64,000 bases of DNA from assembly GCF_900120005.1 (NCBI RefSeq), contig NZ_LT635452.1, positions 186,001-250,000 on the forward strand, read 5' to 3'. Shown piece by piece: positions 8,207 through 16,643 of this stretch. A program made the translations under genes and the position numbers. This stretch comes from Holdemania sp. Marseille-P2844 (GTDB lineage: Bacteria; Bacillota_I; Bacilli_A; Erysipelotrichales; Erysipelotrichaceae). Under the pieces are notes generated by a model. The model saw only the letters and a program-made list of their open reading frames with translations. It searched no databases and was not told where the DNA came from. Within the stretch, counting starts at the first letter, position 1. Each line of letters starts with the position of its first letter.

Positions 8207-9166
8207 TCAGATGAATTGCCGCAGCTGAACAATCAAGGCGTCCCGCTGATCCTGCAATGCTGGATTCTCCGGTTGCTGGCGCAGCGCTTCTTCCAGAGAA
8301 ATCAGCCGCATCTGCAGGATTGTTTTTTCCAAAGGCGGCTTCGAAGTTCGGGTCGTTGACCAATCCTCCACCGCCAGGGAGATCAGCTTCTGATTTTCAA
8401 AGCGCAGCAGCTGTGTGCAGGTTTGACGAATGAGAGCCGGATCATGAGAAATAAGAATCACACATTGTCCCGCCGTCTGAAGCAGCTGAGTCAGTGCCTG
8501 AATCGAGGGCAGATCGAGGTAATGCGTCGGTTCGTCCAGAATTAACATGTTGCATGCCGAACAAAACAGGCAGACCAGGGCCAGCCGGACCCGCTCGCCA
8601 CTGCTGAGAACGGCCGCTTTTTTGTTTAAAGTATCCTGCGGAAATAACATCCGGCTTAAAACGGTGCGGATCACTTCTTCTTTCTGAACACTGAGCCGCA
8701 GCGCGTTCTGCAGGATCGTTTCGTCAGGATTTAATAAATCCAGCTGTTGATCATGACTGACCAGAATGAAACTGTCCAGCGTTGCCAGCTGAGCTTCGAA
8801 CGTCTGCCGGCTGGGCAAATCCAGATGGGTAGTCGGTTCATCCAGAAACGCCAGAGCGGTGGGACGTGTAAAAAAAGCTTGCAGCCGGGCCGCGGTTTGC
8901 TGGCCCTGACTCATCCGGGACAGGGAAGGCGTGATTTCCTCAGGCAGCGGCTGCTGATGAAAGAAACGGATTGGTACAGGATTGATGATCACGCCCTGAT
9001 CGGGTTCGCATTCCCGGGCCAAGAGCTTGAGCAATGTTGTTTTTCCGCAGCCATTTGCGCCGATCAATCCAATTTTATCGCCGGTATGAATCTCAAACTG
9101 ATCGAGTTGGAATAGAATTTCGCCGCGAAAACGCTGGACGAGATGAGCGACTGAACAAAGCAACAT
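8207..9166 (-). CDS. ABC-F family ATPase with internal deletion
   Basis: ABC-F proteins bind the ribosome; many protect it from antibiotics. Known members have about 500-550 residues and two complete nucleotide-binding domains joined by a linker. This one has 319. The first domain is recognisable: Walker A GANGCGKT (36-43), signature MSQGQQ (85-90), Walker B LAFLDEP and LVSHD. Straight after it (about residue 142) the sequence resumes in the second domain beyond its Walker A: NPDETILQNA, signature LSSGERVRLAL, Walker B MLILDEPTHYLD, LISHD. The inter-domain linker and the second P-loop are missing, yet the frame is open, with a good ribosome site. It may be a deletion derivative or a specialised short form; resistance function is doubtful. 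Confidence 0.85.
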   Translation of the reverse strand: MLLCSVAHLVQRFRGEILFQLDQFEIHTGDKIGLIGANGCGKTTLLKLLARECEPDQGVIINPVPIRFFHQQPLPEEITPSLSRMSQGQQTAARLQAFFTRPTALAFLDEPTTHLDLPSRQTFEAQLATLDSFILVSHDQQLDLLNPDETILQNALRLSVQKEEVIRTVLSRMLFPQDTLNKKAAVLSSGERVRLALVCLFCSACNMLILDEPTHYLDLPSIQALTQLLQTAGQCVILISHDPALIRQTCTQLLRFENQKLISLAVEDWSTTRTSKPPLEKTILQMRLISLEEALRQQPENPALQDQRDALIVQLRQFI

Positions 9167-9170
9167 AAGA

Positions 9171-9193
9171 TTTCCTCCTCTTTTTCAAAGGAG
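9171..9193 (-). promoter_or_regulatory. Ribosome site of the ABC-F gene held in a hairpin
   Basis: On the minus strand the upstream CTCCTTT (plus 9187-9193) can pair with AGAGGAG (plus 9175-9181), which is the core of the Shine-Dalgarno AGAGGAGGAAA in front of the ATG at 9166. The pairing is about 7 bp with a 5-base loop. Such masking is typical of translationally attenuated resistance genes; its use here is inferred. Confidence 0.45.
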
Positions 9194-9795
9194 CGGACAT
9201 CGTTGAAAAAACCTTCCCCTGATTCGATTTTTTCTCTATCCAAGAATCGCCTGTAACGATGAAATCGGATCCCAATGAATTTTAAAAAGCGGCCTGATGA
9301 AAAATACAGAAATGAAAGGAAGCGCCATCCGATACACCGCGAATCATGTAAGCTTTGGCTTGTAGCTCATGATCCATGGATCAGAAGCGCGATTCAGACT
9401 TCTGTCCACACGGGAATTCTCCTAATATCAGAATGAAATCGATAAAAATGAATCGCACGGCCCCAAACAATAAAGCGTGGGTTCAGGCAAAACGAAAAAT
9501 AGGAATCAAATTTATGAGAATGATCTGAAATTAAAGTGGGGATGACCCGTAAAACTGGAACTGGAAGCGCATGAAAAAAGAATTCGATGGTCCGCTCAGG
9601 CATGGCGAAAACAGCCGGTGCCGAATGATTTGATTTTCAGGGGACTATCGAATTCTCATGATGGTTTTTCCTTTTCCCTTTCGTTAATTTCATTATAAGA
9701 AGCAGGGAGATGAAAGTCAACGGACATTCGCTGCGAGATCGGCAGAACGTTATGGTATAATAATTCCAGAAAGAGAAAGAATGGAGGGAGTTTTA
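9194..9795. other. Gene-free stretch
   Basis: No credible gene on either strand. The only clear signal is the promoter of the following gene: extended -10 TGGTATAAT (9753-9761), without a good -35. The ABC-F gene promoter must also lie here, but I cannot place it. Confidence 0.5.
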
Positions 9796-10821
9796 ATGCA
9801 GAGAAAATCAATCGTCCTGACGGGCAATGCTCAGGCTGAATGCCAATGTGAGGATTTCCAGTTTGACGCTGCCGAGCTTAAAACCAACGAAGCCGTTATT
9901 GAAACGTCAATGTCCTTAATCAGCGCGGGAACAGAGCTGTCGCGGGTCTATGCGATCAAACAGGGGTTCAGTTATCCGGTGTATCCGGGATATTCGGCGA
10001 TCGGAACCGTTTTGGCGAAGGGGCAGGGCCTGACGTCGCTGAATGTCGGCGACCGGGTTTTCTATTCTGGTCCGCATGCTTCGGTCAACCGCTTTTCCCA
10101 TGTCGGAACGACGCAGGGTGATAAAATTATGAAGATCGACGATCGGCTGAGCGACAAACAGGCCTGTATCATTCCGCTGGGGCTGATTGCGATGAATGTG
10201 ATCACGGCGTGCGAGGGAAAGCTGACCGATACCGCTGCGGTGTACGGATTGGGAACGATCGGTATTTTGACCGCACTGCTTCTGAAGCAGGCTGGACTTC
10301 GTGTTTTAGCGCTGGATCCGGTGGCTTCCCGCTGTGAGGAAGCCCGCGCCTTGGGATTAGAGGAAGTGTTCAGCTGTTCCCCGCAGGAACAGGTCGAACA
10401 GATTAGGCAGCTGACGCAGGGCCGAGGCAGCGATATCAGCGTGGACGCGAGCGGAATTTCCGGGGCGATCGTCAACGCCGTTCTCGGCTCGGCGAAGCAT
10501 GGACAGGTGATTCTGTTAGGTTCGCCGCGGGCTTCCTATACCTGCGATATCACGCCGGTGCTCAATGCGATCCACATGAAAATGCTGAATGTCAAGGGAG
10601 CGTTCAATGAGCTGAATCCATTCCCGGTAACTGATGGTTTGCGGCGGAATGTGCTGCGGGATTTTGAGACGGTTCAGCGGTTGATTTTAAACGGTGTTTT
10701 TGACGCGGAGAAGCTGATCAGCCATGTGATCAAACCGGATCAGATCATGGAAGCCTATCAGGGCTTGATGTTTGAGAAGGAAACGTGGCATTGCGTCGCG
10801 ATTGATTGGAAAGCGGATTGA
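9796..10821 (+). CDS. MDR-superfamily (alcohol dehydrogenase-like) oxidoreductase
   Basis: NAD(P)-dependent dehydrogenase/reductase of the medium-chain superfamily, substrate unknown. 341 residues from the ATG at 9796, chosen because GGAGGGAG lies just ahead; an ATG at 9781 has no ribosome site. The N-terminal GroES-like catalytic domain has ISAGTELSRVY and PVYPGYSAIG where zinc alcohol dehydrogenases have the zinc-ligand Cys and a GHE motif, so the catalytic zinc is probably absent. The Rossmann domain has VYGLGTIG (about 150). The same GTEL/PGYSAIG variant occurs in BchC-like and sugar-modifying dehydrogenases. Upstream of a phosphatase and a kinase-like gene. Confidence 0.8.
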   Translation: MQRKSIVLTGNAQAECQCEDFQFDAAELKTNEAVIETSMSLISAGTELSRVYAIKQGFSYPVYPGYSAIGTVLAKGQGLTSLNVGDRVFYSGPHASVNRFSHVGTTQGDKIMKIDDRLSDKQACIIPLGLIAMNVITACEGKLTDTAAVYGLGTIGILTALLLKQAGLRVLALDPVASRCEEARALGLEEVFSCSPQEQVEQIRQLTQGRGSDISVDASGISGAIVNAVLGSAKHGQVILLGSPRASYTCDITPVLNAIHMKMLNVKGAFNELNPFPVTDGLRRNVLRDFETVQRLILNGVFDAEKLISHVIKPDQIMEAYQGLMFEKETWHCVAIDWKAD

Positions 10822-10948
10822 TTTTAACACTGCGTTATAATTCAAGCCGGTTAAAAAGCGGTATTCAAGGTGAGCCTGAGAACAATCAAAGCGGATGGCG
10901 ATCGTCGCGCAAAGAGGAGGAAAGCGCAAAATAAAGGGGAATGAAGGA

Positions 10949-11446
10949 ATGAAAACAGCGTTTTTAGATCGTGACGGGACGATCAACCGGGACTACCCGG
11001 ACGCGGAATGGAAAGGCAAAACGGAGCCGGAGCTGATCGACGGGGCAATGGAGGGACTGCGCTTTTTACAGGATCAGGGATATGCTTTGATCATGATCAC
11101 CAACCAATATCTGATTGACGAAGGAATCATCACATTCGCCGATTATCAGAATTTCACCGACCGCTTAGTTTGGCGATTAGCGCAGCAGGGGATTCATCTG
11201 CAGGATATTTTCTTCTGCCCGCACCGCCGCGATGCTGGCTGCCGCTGCTGCAAGCCGAAACCAGGGATGATTGAACAGGCGCTGGAAAAATATCCGGAGA
11301 TCGATTTGAAGCAGTCAATTTTAATCGGGGATTCAGCCGGAGACCGCGAGTTAGCCCGGTCGCTGGCGATTTCATTTTATGAAATTGCGGATGAAGGGCG
11401 GCATCCAAGGAAGAATTGGAAGGCAGTTTATGCCCTGGGCCGATGA
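10949..11446 (+). CDS. HAD-IIIA phosphatase (GmhB/HisB-like)
   Basis: Small-molecule phosphatase related to heptose-1,7-bisphosphate and histidinol-phosphate phosphatases. 165 residues. The catalytic motif FLDRDGTIN gives nucleophile Asp7 and acid Asp9; motif II is MITNQ; the Cys/His zinc loop CPHRRDAGCRCCKPKPGM characteristic of the GmhB/HisB group is complete; motif IV is IGDSAGD. The ATG at 10949 is preferred to an earlier in-frame one because AAAGGGGA precedes it and the HAD fold starts there. It overlaps the next gene by 17 bases, indicating coupling. True substrate unknown. Confidence 0.85.
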   Translation: MKTAFLDRDGTINRDYPDAEWKGKTEPELIDGAMEGLRFLQDQGYALIMITNQYLIDEGIITFADYQNFTDRLVWRLAQQGIHLQDIFFCPHRRDAGCRCCKPKPGMIEQALEKYPEIDLKQSILIGDSAGDRELARSLAISFYEIADEGRHPRKNWKAVYALGR

Positions 11447-12515
11447 AGCGCTGGATCAGGCGATCCAAGAACGGAGAGCCCGCTGGCTTTCTGCTTTTGC
11501 GATTCAGGCGCAGCCGCTGCGGCAGGAGATTTTATTGGCGATCGACGAATGTGATCCGGCAGCCTGGAAGCAAAAACGAATTCTGCGGCTGAACTGGGCA
11601 GAAGGAAAGACCCGAATTATGAAAATCACACAGGAAGCGCAGGTGACTCCGGATCAGATTGAAGCTCGCTGTGGCTTCTGCGAAGCGCTTCGTCAAGGCG
11701 GCGTGCGGACAATCCGCTATCTGAAAACAAAATCCGGATATTGCCTTAAGGATGAGGGCTACTTGATTACGCTGGAGGAAGACGCCGGTCCGGCTTTGAA
11801 AAAAATCAGTCTTTCTCTCGCTGCGAAAATTGGTGCACTGACAGCGCAGATGCACAAAACAGCGCTGGCTATGGAGCTGCATCTGCCCTATTCGACAATC
11901 TTTGAACCGATGGGACGGAATGAAGTCAATACTCTGCCGCTGTTTTCACAATGGATTCAGCAGGGAAGGCTGGATTGCTGGATTAACCTTGTCCGGCAGA
12001 TCGTCCGGGAGAGAATCCGCACGGAAGCGGCGTTGGATTTCGTGTGGGATTCGTTGCCTCACGCTGCGTGTCAGGGCGATTTATCCCTTGGCAATCTGGG
12101 GTGTACGGCAGAGGGAGATTTAATTATATTTGATTATAATATAGCTGGGGAAGCAGTCTTGGTTTCCGATATGATTCTGGAGGGGTTATTGATCTGCCGC
12201 GAATATGAAGCGGCAGATCAAGCGTCGGCTGAAGCTTGCTTTCAAAGCTATGTCCGCGCTTATTGCAAGGTCAGGCCGCTGACGGAAAAGGAGCGCATTG
12301 CGGCGGAACTGCTTTATTCACTGAATTCGGCCTTCTGGTTTACCTGGATCGCCTATCGTGAAACCTCGCTGGAAAAAGCGCTGGCGCAGAATGCGGCCGA
12401 GGCGGTCGAAAAGCATCTTCATCGGATTCTGGCAGAGCTCACAGCGAGGAACTTTTCAACCTTCTTGGAAGAATCAGAAAGAACTTCAGATAACGGAAGA
12501 GAAAAACGGAGATAG
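11430..12515 (+). CDS. Aminoglycoside phosphotransferase/choline kinase-like protein
   Basis: Protein-kinase-fold small-molecule kinase, substrate unknown. 361 residues from ATG 11430, which overlaps the end of the HAD gene. The catalytic loop is AACQGDLSLGNLG, with Gln where most family members have His before G-D, and the metal site is IIFDYNIAG. The N-lobe is divergent. The pairing with a HAD phosphatase suggests a small modification or salvage pathway on a phosphorylated metabolite. It could be an active kinase or a divergent paralogue. Confidence 0.7.
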   Translation: MPWADEALDQAIQERRARWLSAFAIQAQPLRQEILLAIDECDPAAWKQKRILRLNWAEGKTRIMKITQEAQVTPDQIEARCGFCEALRQGGVRTIRYLKTKSGYCLKDEGYLITLEEDAGPALKKISLSLAAKIGALTAQMHKTALAMELHLPYSTIFEPMGRNEVNTLPLFSQWIQQGRLDCWINLVRQIVRERIRTEAALDFVWDSLPHAACQGDLSLGNLGCTAEGDLIIFDYNIAGEAVLVSDMILEGLLICREYEAADQASAEACFQSYVRAYCKVRPLTEKERIAAELLYSLNSAFWFTWIAYRETSLEKALAQNAAEAVEKHLHRILAELTARNFSTFLEESERTSDNGREKRR

Positions 12516-13336
12516 GAAAAAAAGATCACAACGGGTCAAGGATCTGGCGGTGCTCTTTTTTATGGCCAAATGGCAAGCACTTGTCATTTGAGATTACTGG
12601 TAAAAGCTTTGGGAAAAGAAGTAAATTGGATTTCTGATCAAAACCTGTATATGTTATGAAAGTCTTGGAAAAGTAAGTGAGGAAGAAGGATTTATTTCCT
12701 TGATGATGAAGGTCTCTTTGATTTTATCTGACAAGTGATGAAGCCCTGAGGACTGAAACCGGCAGTGGAAAAACTCGACGCCTTGATTGATCATCGCCGC
12801 TGAAGGATTATGAACGGCAGTTCTGCATCTTTCCATCGAGAAATATTGGCTTTATAAAAAACTGTTGAATTTGATCAATCAGGTTAATCAGGTTTTAACT
12901 GCGGACAGGGATTAAAAGATTCTCTCTTGCCTTTTTAAGTATGCGCTGAGGTCTGGATGATTTGAGCAGCACAAGATCAAAGTTCAGGAAGAAAAACAAG
13001 TGCTTTGGAAGTTGCTTGCCGGATTTTGCTTTCATTGCAGAGACAAGCGCAGTCTGATCATGAACATGAATGCGTAGCGCATCGTTTATCTGTGAAAATT
13101 CAGAAATAAAAAATGGAAGATTTTGCGGAGGCTGCCGAAAAAGCAGGATCTTTTTAAGAGTTTGAAAATTATATTTTCTCATACTTCTGCAACGTTTCTA
13201 TATTCAGGCAAATAAATGAATCTAATCACCGATTTTTATGCGAATTTAACCAAAAAAATAGGAAGCCGTTTTCGAAACATTCCCATTTTTTAACTTTTTG
13301 TATTTTTTTATCAGTTTCCAGCAAGGCAGACTGTTT
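12516..13336. other. Gene-poor stretch, possibly a decayed gene
   Basis: No intact gene. A plus-strand frame across about 12820-13110 reads protein-like (for example SIEKYWLYKKLLNLINQ and EEKQVLWKLLAGF) but is broken by at least four stops, as expected of an old pseudogene; I do not recognise the family. A weak hairpin AAGATCAC/GTGCTCTT followed by TTTT (12523-12560) may end the upstream operon. A minus-strand frame at 12895-13182 is not convincing. Confidence 0.4.
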
Positions 13337-13837
13337 TTATGCGTCTTCGTGCTTTTCCTGCAGCTGATCCCAGAACGGAAAGGTGAGACCCAGCTCCTGC
13401 TCTAACGCATGCAGGCGGGGGATTTCCCGCCGGATTAGCATCTTATAATTGAACACATGATCGAGCACATCCGCGTCTTTCAGCACTTCGTCCAGGGGCG
13501 TCTGGATGTGTTCCTTGTCGCTGTGGCGCTGAACAGCCAATGCGATCTCTTCCTGCTGCTGAGGTGTGCCCAGCTGCAGATCGCTTAAAATCCGTAAGGT
13601 GAGCGCCGCGCCTTTGCGGGCGTGATCCTCATGCTCGCCGGTAATATAGGTTGAAATATCATGAAGCAACCCTGCCAGTTCCGCCGCTTCGCTGTCTACG
13701 CTTCGTTTCATCGCTAACATCGCTGCGAAATGAGCGGTTCCCAATAGATGCGTGTAGACCGCGCGCCGCTGCTGAAATAAAAACGGATCGGGAATTGCCG
13801 CTTCGATCCATTGTTGAAGAATTTCTGACTTTTCCAT
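13337..13837 (-). CDS. HD-domain phosphohydrolase
   Basis: Metal-dependent phosphohydrolase of unknown substrate. 166 residues. Metal ligands are visible: His30 in YTHLLGTAHF, His59-Asp60 in LLHDIS, His105 in QRHSDKE and Asp121 in LKDADVLDH. This is the small single-domain type seen in YedJ- and YqeK-like proteins. GGAGGAAC precedes the ATG. The promoter is at 13929-13957. Confidence 0.85.
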   Translation of the reverse strand: MEKSEILQQWIEAAIPDPFLFQQRRAVYTHLLGTAHFAAMLAMKRSVDSEAAELAGLLHDISTYITGEHEDHARKGAALTLRILSDLQLGTPQQQEEIALAVQRHSDKEHIQTPLDEVLKDADVLDHVFNYKMLIRREIPRLHALEQELGLTFPFWDQLQEKHEDA

Positions 13838-13928
13838 GGTGTTCCTCCTGGTTTGATAAATTGTAAAGATCTGGTTTTACTGCGACTCTCGGCGAAGTTC
13901 GCAATGCTTGCCGGCTGTTGCAATGAAA

Positions 13929-13957
13929 ATAATAATAGGCGATGTATGTCACGTCAA
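13929..13957 (-). promoter_or_regulatory. Promoter of the HD hydrolase gene
   Basis: Reading on the minus strand: TTGACG (13952-13957), 17-base spacer, TATTAT (13929-13934), about 90 bases before the start codon. The leader between promoter and gene shows no recognised riboswitch. Confidence 0.6.
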
Positions 13958-14006
13958 CCCCCGCGTTTGCCTTTTTTGAATTGCCGCGTGAAGTTATCCC
14001 GCGCAG

Positions 14007-14714
14007 TCAAAGCGCCTGCGGATTTTCGTCGATAAAGCAATAACCCTTCCCCCACACGCTTTGCAGCAGCTGCGGATCAGCGGGATCCTGCTCGATCTTC
14101 TTGCGCAGATTGTGAATGTGAACGACAACGGTCCGGTGATCGCCATAGCTGGATTTGCCCCAGATATGATTGTAAAGCTCGCTGGCTTTATAGCACTGTC
14201 CGGCATGCTGCATCAGAAACGCCAGAATCTTAAATTCCATCGGGACTAACGGATAGCACGTTCCGTCCGTTTTCGTCAGCTTATGGGTTTGAGCGTTGAG
14301 CGTGAACGAAGCGCAGCGCAGCTCGTTGACGGTCTTCTTTTGTTGGCGGTCATTCCGCCAGCGGCGCAGATTTGCCTGAATCCGGGCGTGGAGAATCTCG
14401 TTGTCAAACGGCTTCACGATGTAATCATCCCCGCCCTGCTGCAAAGCTGATATAATAGTGTTATTGTCATCCAGGCAGCTGATAAACAGAATCGGGCAGT
14501 CGTGCCATTGCCGCAGCTGCGCGCAGAGGTCGATCCCGCTCTGATCCGGAAGCCCGACGTCCAGCAGAATAATATCGTAGGCGTCACGCGCTAAAAACAG
14601 CGCTTCCTCGGCACTGGCGGCGCTGACGACTTCGTACAGATTGTCCTGGCTGAGATAATAACGGATGATGCGGGCGATTTCTTTATCGTCCTCTACGATC
14701 AATACACGATCCAT
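14007..14714 (-). CDS. OmpR/PhoB-family response regulator
   Basis: DNA-binding output protein of a two-component system. 235 residues from the ATG at 14714, with AGGTGA six bases upstream; a GTG at 14723 has none. Receiver domain with acidic pair ED9-D10, phosphoacceptor Asp52 in LLDVGLPD and Lys in IVKPFD, then a winged-helix domain with VVVHIHNLRKKIE and GKGYCF. The partner sensor kinase is on the opposite strand, only 38 bases away start to start, an unusual divergent arrangement. Confidence 0.92.
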   Translation of the reverse strand: MDRVLIVEDDKEIARIIRYYLSQDNLYEVVSAASAEEALFLARDAYDIILLDVGLPDQSGIDLCAQLRQWHDCPILFISCLDDNNTIISALQQGGDDYIVKPFDNEILHARIQANLRRWRNDRQQKKTVNELRCASFTLNAQTHKLTKTDGTCYPLVPMEFKILAFLMQHAGQCYKASELYNHIWGKSSYGDHRTVVVHIHNLRKKIEQDPADPQLLQSVWGKGYCFIDENPQAL

Positions 14715-14752
14715 GATGATCACCTGAACTCATTATAAAGGAGCGATGCCGG

Positions 14753-16621
14753 ATGTTCAAACGATTTAGGGTACTTGTGCTGTTTTTCGCCTTACTGCTG
14801 CTGCCGCTGGGGCTTTTTCTGCACATCAACCACAACACCGCGGCCCTGGCGGAACAGGATGAAATTCCGATTTCGATTGAAACCCGGCCAATGCGGCTTG
14901 TCAGCGGAATGAGTGCGGATCAGCAGCGTTGTTCGATCACGCTGAAAGTGCCGGCGGCGGTGCAGTCGCTGACCTTGATTCTGGATAATGCGGGACCGGT
15001 TCAGGTCTGGGTTAACGATCAGTTAATCTATCTTTCCTCGAGTCAGGATCCTTATCAGCGGATTCAATTTGTCAGACTGCCGCAGGCAGACGGTACGCTG
15101 ACCCTTTCACTGGCTCCCAGCGAGCTGCAGCGCAACGACGCGGTTTCGACATCGCAGCCCTATTCCCCGCCGGGTATGCTGCTGGCAGGACCGCAGGCGG
15201 CGCTTTCCGCTTCGCATGTCGCCTTCGGCATCACGATGTTTTATGCCGGCTTTTATTTACTGCTGATGATGTCCTCGCTAACGTTGTTCCAAAAGAAAAA
15301 GGAAGAAACATATCTGCTGTTGTTGGCTGCGGCTTCGCTGGTTTCGCTGCTGCGGGTGCTCGTTCTGTCCGCTTTCCCCTTGTTTCCATTGAGCTATGCG
15401 CAGTGTTCTTTGATCATGCCGGGAATCTTTTTGATGACGACCTTATGCCAGCTGCTGATCATCATGATGCTGCTGAAGCCGGCGATTCCCGCGCGGCTGC
15501 AGGCCATGCTTACGCCGCGTATTCTGGCAACAGGCTTTGTCATAATGCTGCTGCTTCAATATATCACCCCGGAAGGGGTGGAAACGTTGATTCGGATTCT
15601 GGCTGTGATTCCCCTTCTGATTCTGTTTGTCCGCGCTGATCAACGCCATCTTTCGGGAACCTTTCCGCTGGTATGCGGATATGCAGTGTGGGAAAGCATA
15701 CTTTTCTTTTATTATTTAATCTATAACCGCGGGGCGATGCAGGCGGGCGAGCTGATGATCGTCTACATGCTGCCGCAGTTCGGCTTTTTGTTCTTTATGA
15801 TGATGGCGGCATTGGTGATCAATCGTAAATTTGCCGCAAAATTTGATGAATCAGAATCGCTGAACCGGGAACTGGAACAGATGAACGCGAATCTGGATCG
15901 TCTTGTGGATGAACGAACGCAGCAGCTGCAGAAGGAACAGGTGCAGAAGCAGCGGATGATCATGAAGGTGCTGCATGACGTGCGTTCCCCAATCTTTGTT
16001 CTTAAAGGCTGTCTTCAGCAGATGGAGGCGAAGGATGAGGGACAGCAGCGGAACTTGTCGACGATGCGCCAGCGCTTAGAGGTGCTGGAAGGTCTGAGCG
16101 ACGATTTGTTTTTAAGCGTCAAGCTGGAAAATCATGAGCTGGCATTCGTCTTTGATGAGGTATGTTTGAACGACTTGCTGACACATCTGATGGAAGCCCA
16201 TCAGGTCAGCGCCCGGCAGAAACAGATCCGGATGAATCTGATTTTGCCAAAGCAATCCGTTTGGGTGTGGGCAGATGATCTGCGGCTGCAGCGGGTGTTT
16301 GATAATCTGCTGCGCAACGCTCTCGCGCATACGCCGGAAGGCGGGCAGATCGACTGTGTCTGCTCGATCAGGGGGGATCAAATAGAAATCCGGATTCGGG
16401 ATACCGGAGAAGGGATCGATCCGGAGGAACTGCCGCAGTTATTCGATGCTTTTTATACCGGCAACCGATCGCAGGGGAGCGGTCTGGGCTTGGCGATTGC
16501 CCGGGAAATTGTCGAAGCGCACCGCGGAACGATTGAAGTCGAAGCGACAAGCAAGGAAGGCACAGTGTTCCTTGTCCGGTTAAAGATGTTAAATTCCACC
16601 TCGGATTCTATGATAAAATAA
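14753..16621 (+). CDS. Sensor histidine kinase with 7TMR-DISM-like sensor
   Basis: Membrane sensor of the divergent two-component system. 622 residues: first membrane segment or signal anchor (about 6-26), an extracellular beta-rich region (about 35-150), some seven membrane helices (about 155-355), a coiled coil (about 360-400), H-box VLHDVRSPIFVLKG with His408, and an ATPase domain with N-box NLLRNALAHT, G1 DTGEGID and G2 GSGLGLAI. The overall plan is that of 7TMR-DISM proteins; the ligand is unknown. GGAGC precedes the ATG at 14753. The next gene starts 22 bases after its stop. Confidence 0.9.
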   Translation: MFKRFRVLVLFFALLLLPLGLFLHINHNTAALAEQDEIPISIETRPMRLVSGMSADQQRCSITLKVPAAVQSLTLILDNAGPVQVWVNDQLIYLSSSQDPYQRIQFVRLPQADGTLTLSLAPSELQRNDAVSTSQPYSPPGMLLAGPQAALSASHVAFGITMFYAGFYLLLMMSSLTLFQKKKEETYLLLLAAASLVSLLRVLVLSAFPLFPLSYAQCSLIMPGIFLMTTLCQLLIIMMLLKPAIPARLQAMLTPRILATGFVIMLLLQYITPEGVETLIRILAVIPLLILFVRADQRHLSGTFPLVCGYAVWESILFFYYLIYNRGAMQAGELMIVYMLPQFGFLFFMMMAALVINRKFAAKFDESESLNRELEQMNANLDRLVDERTQQLQKEQVQKQRMIMKVLHDVRSPIFVLKGCLQQMEAKDEGQQRNLSTMRQRLEVLEGLSDDLFLSVKLENHELAFVFDEVCLNDLLTHLMEAHQVSARQKQIRMNLILPKQSVWVWADDLRLQRVFDNLLRNALAHTPEGGQIDCVCSIRGDQIEIRIRDTGEGIDPEELPQLFDAFYTGNRSQGSGLGLAIAREIVEAHRGTIEVEATSKEGTVFLVRLKMLNSTSDSMIK

Positions 16622-16643
16622 TCTTATAAGGAGGGCTTTGACA

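Noticed and set aside
12895-13182. 95-residue minus-strand frame
   Set aside because: Poor ribosome site, no recognisable feature; the opposite strand reads more like a decayed gene.
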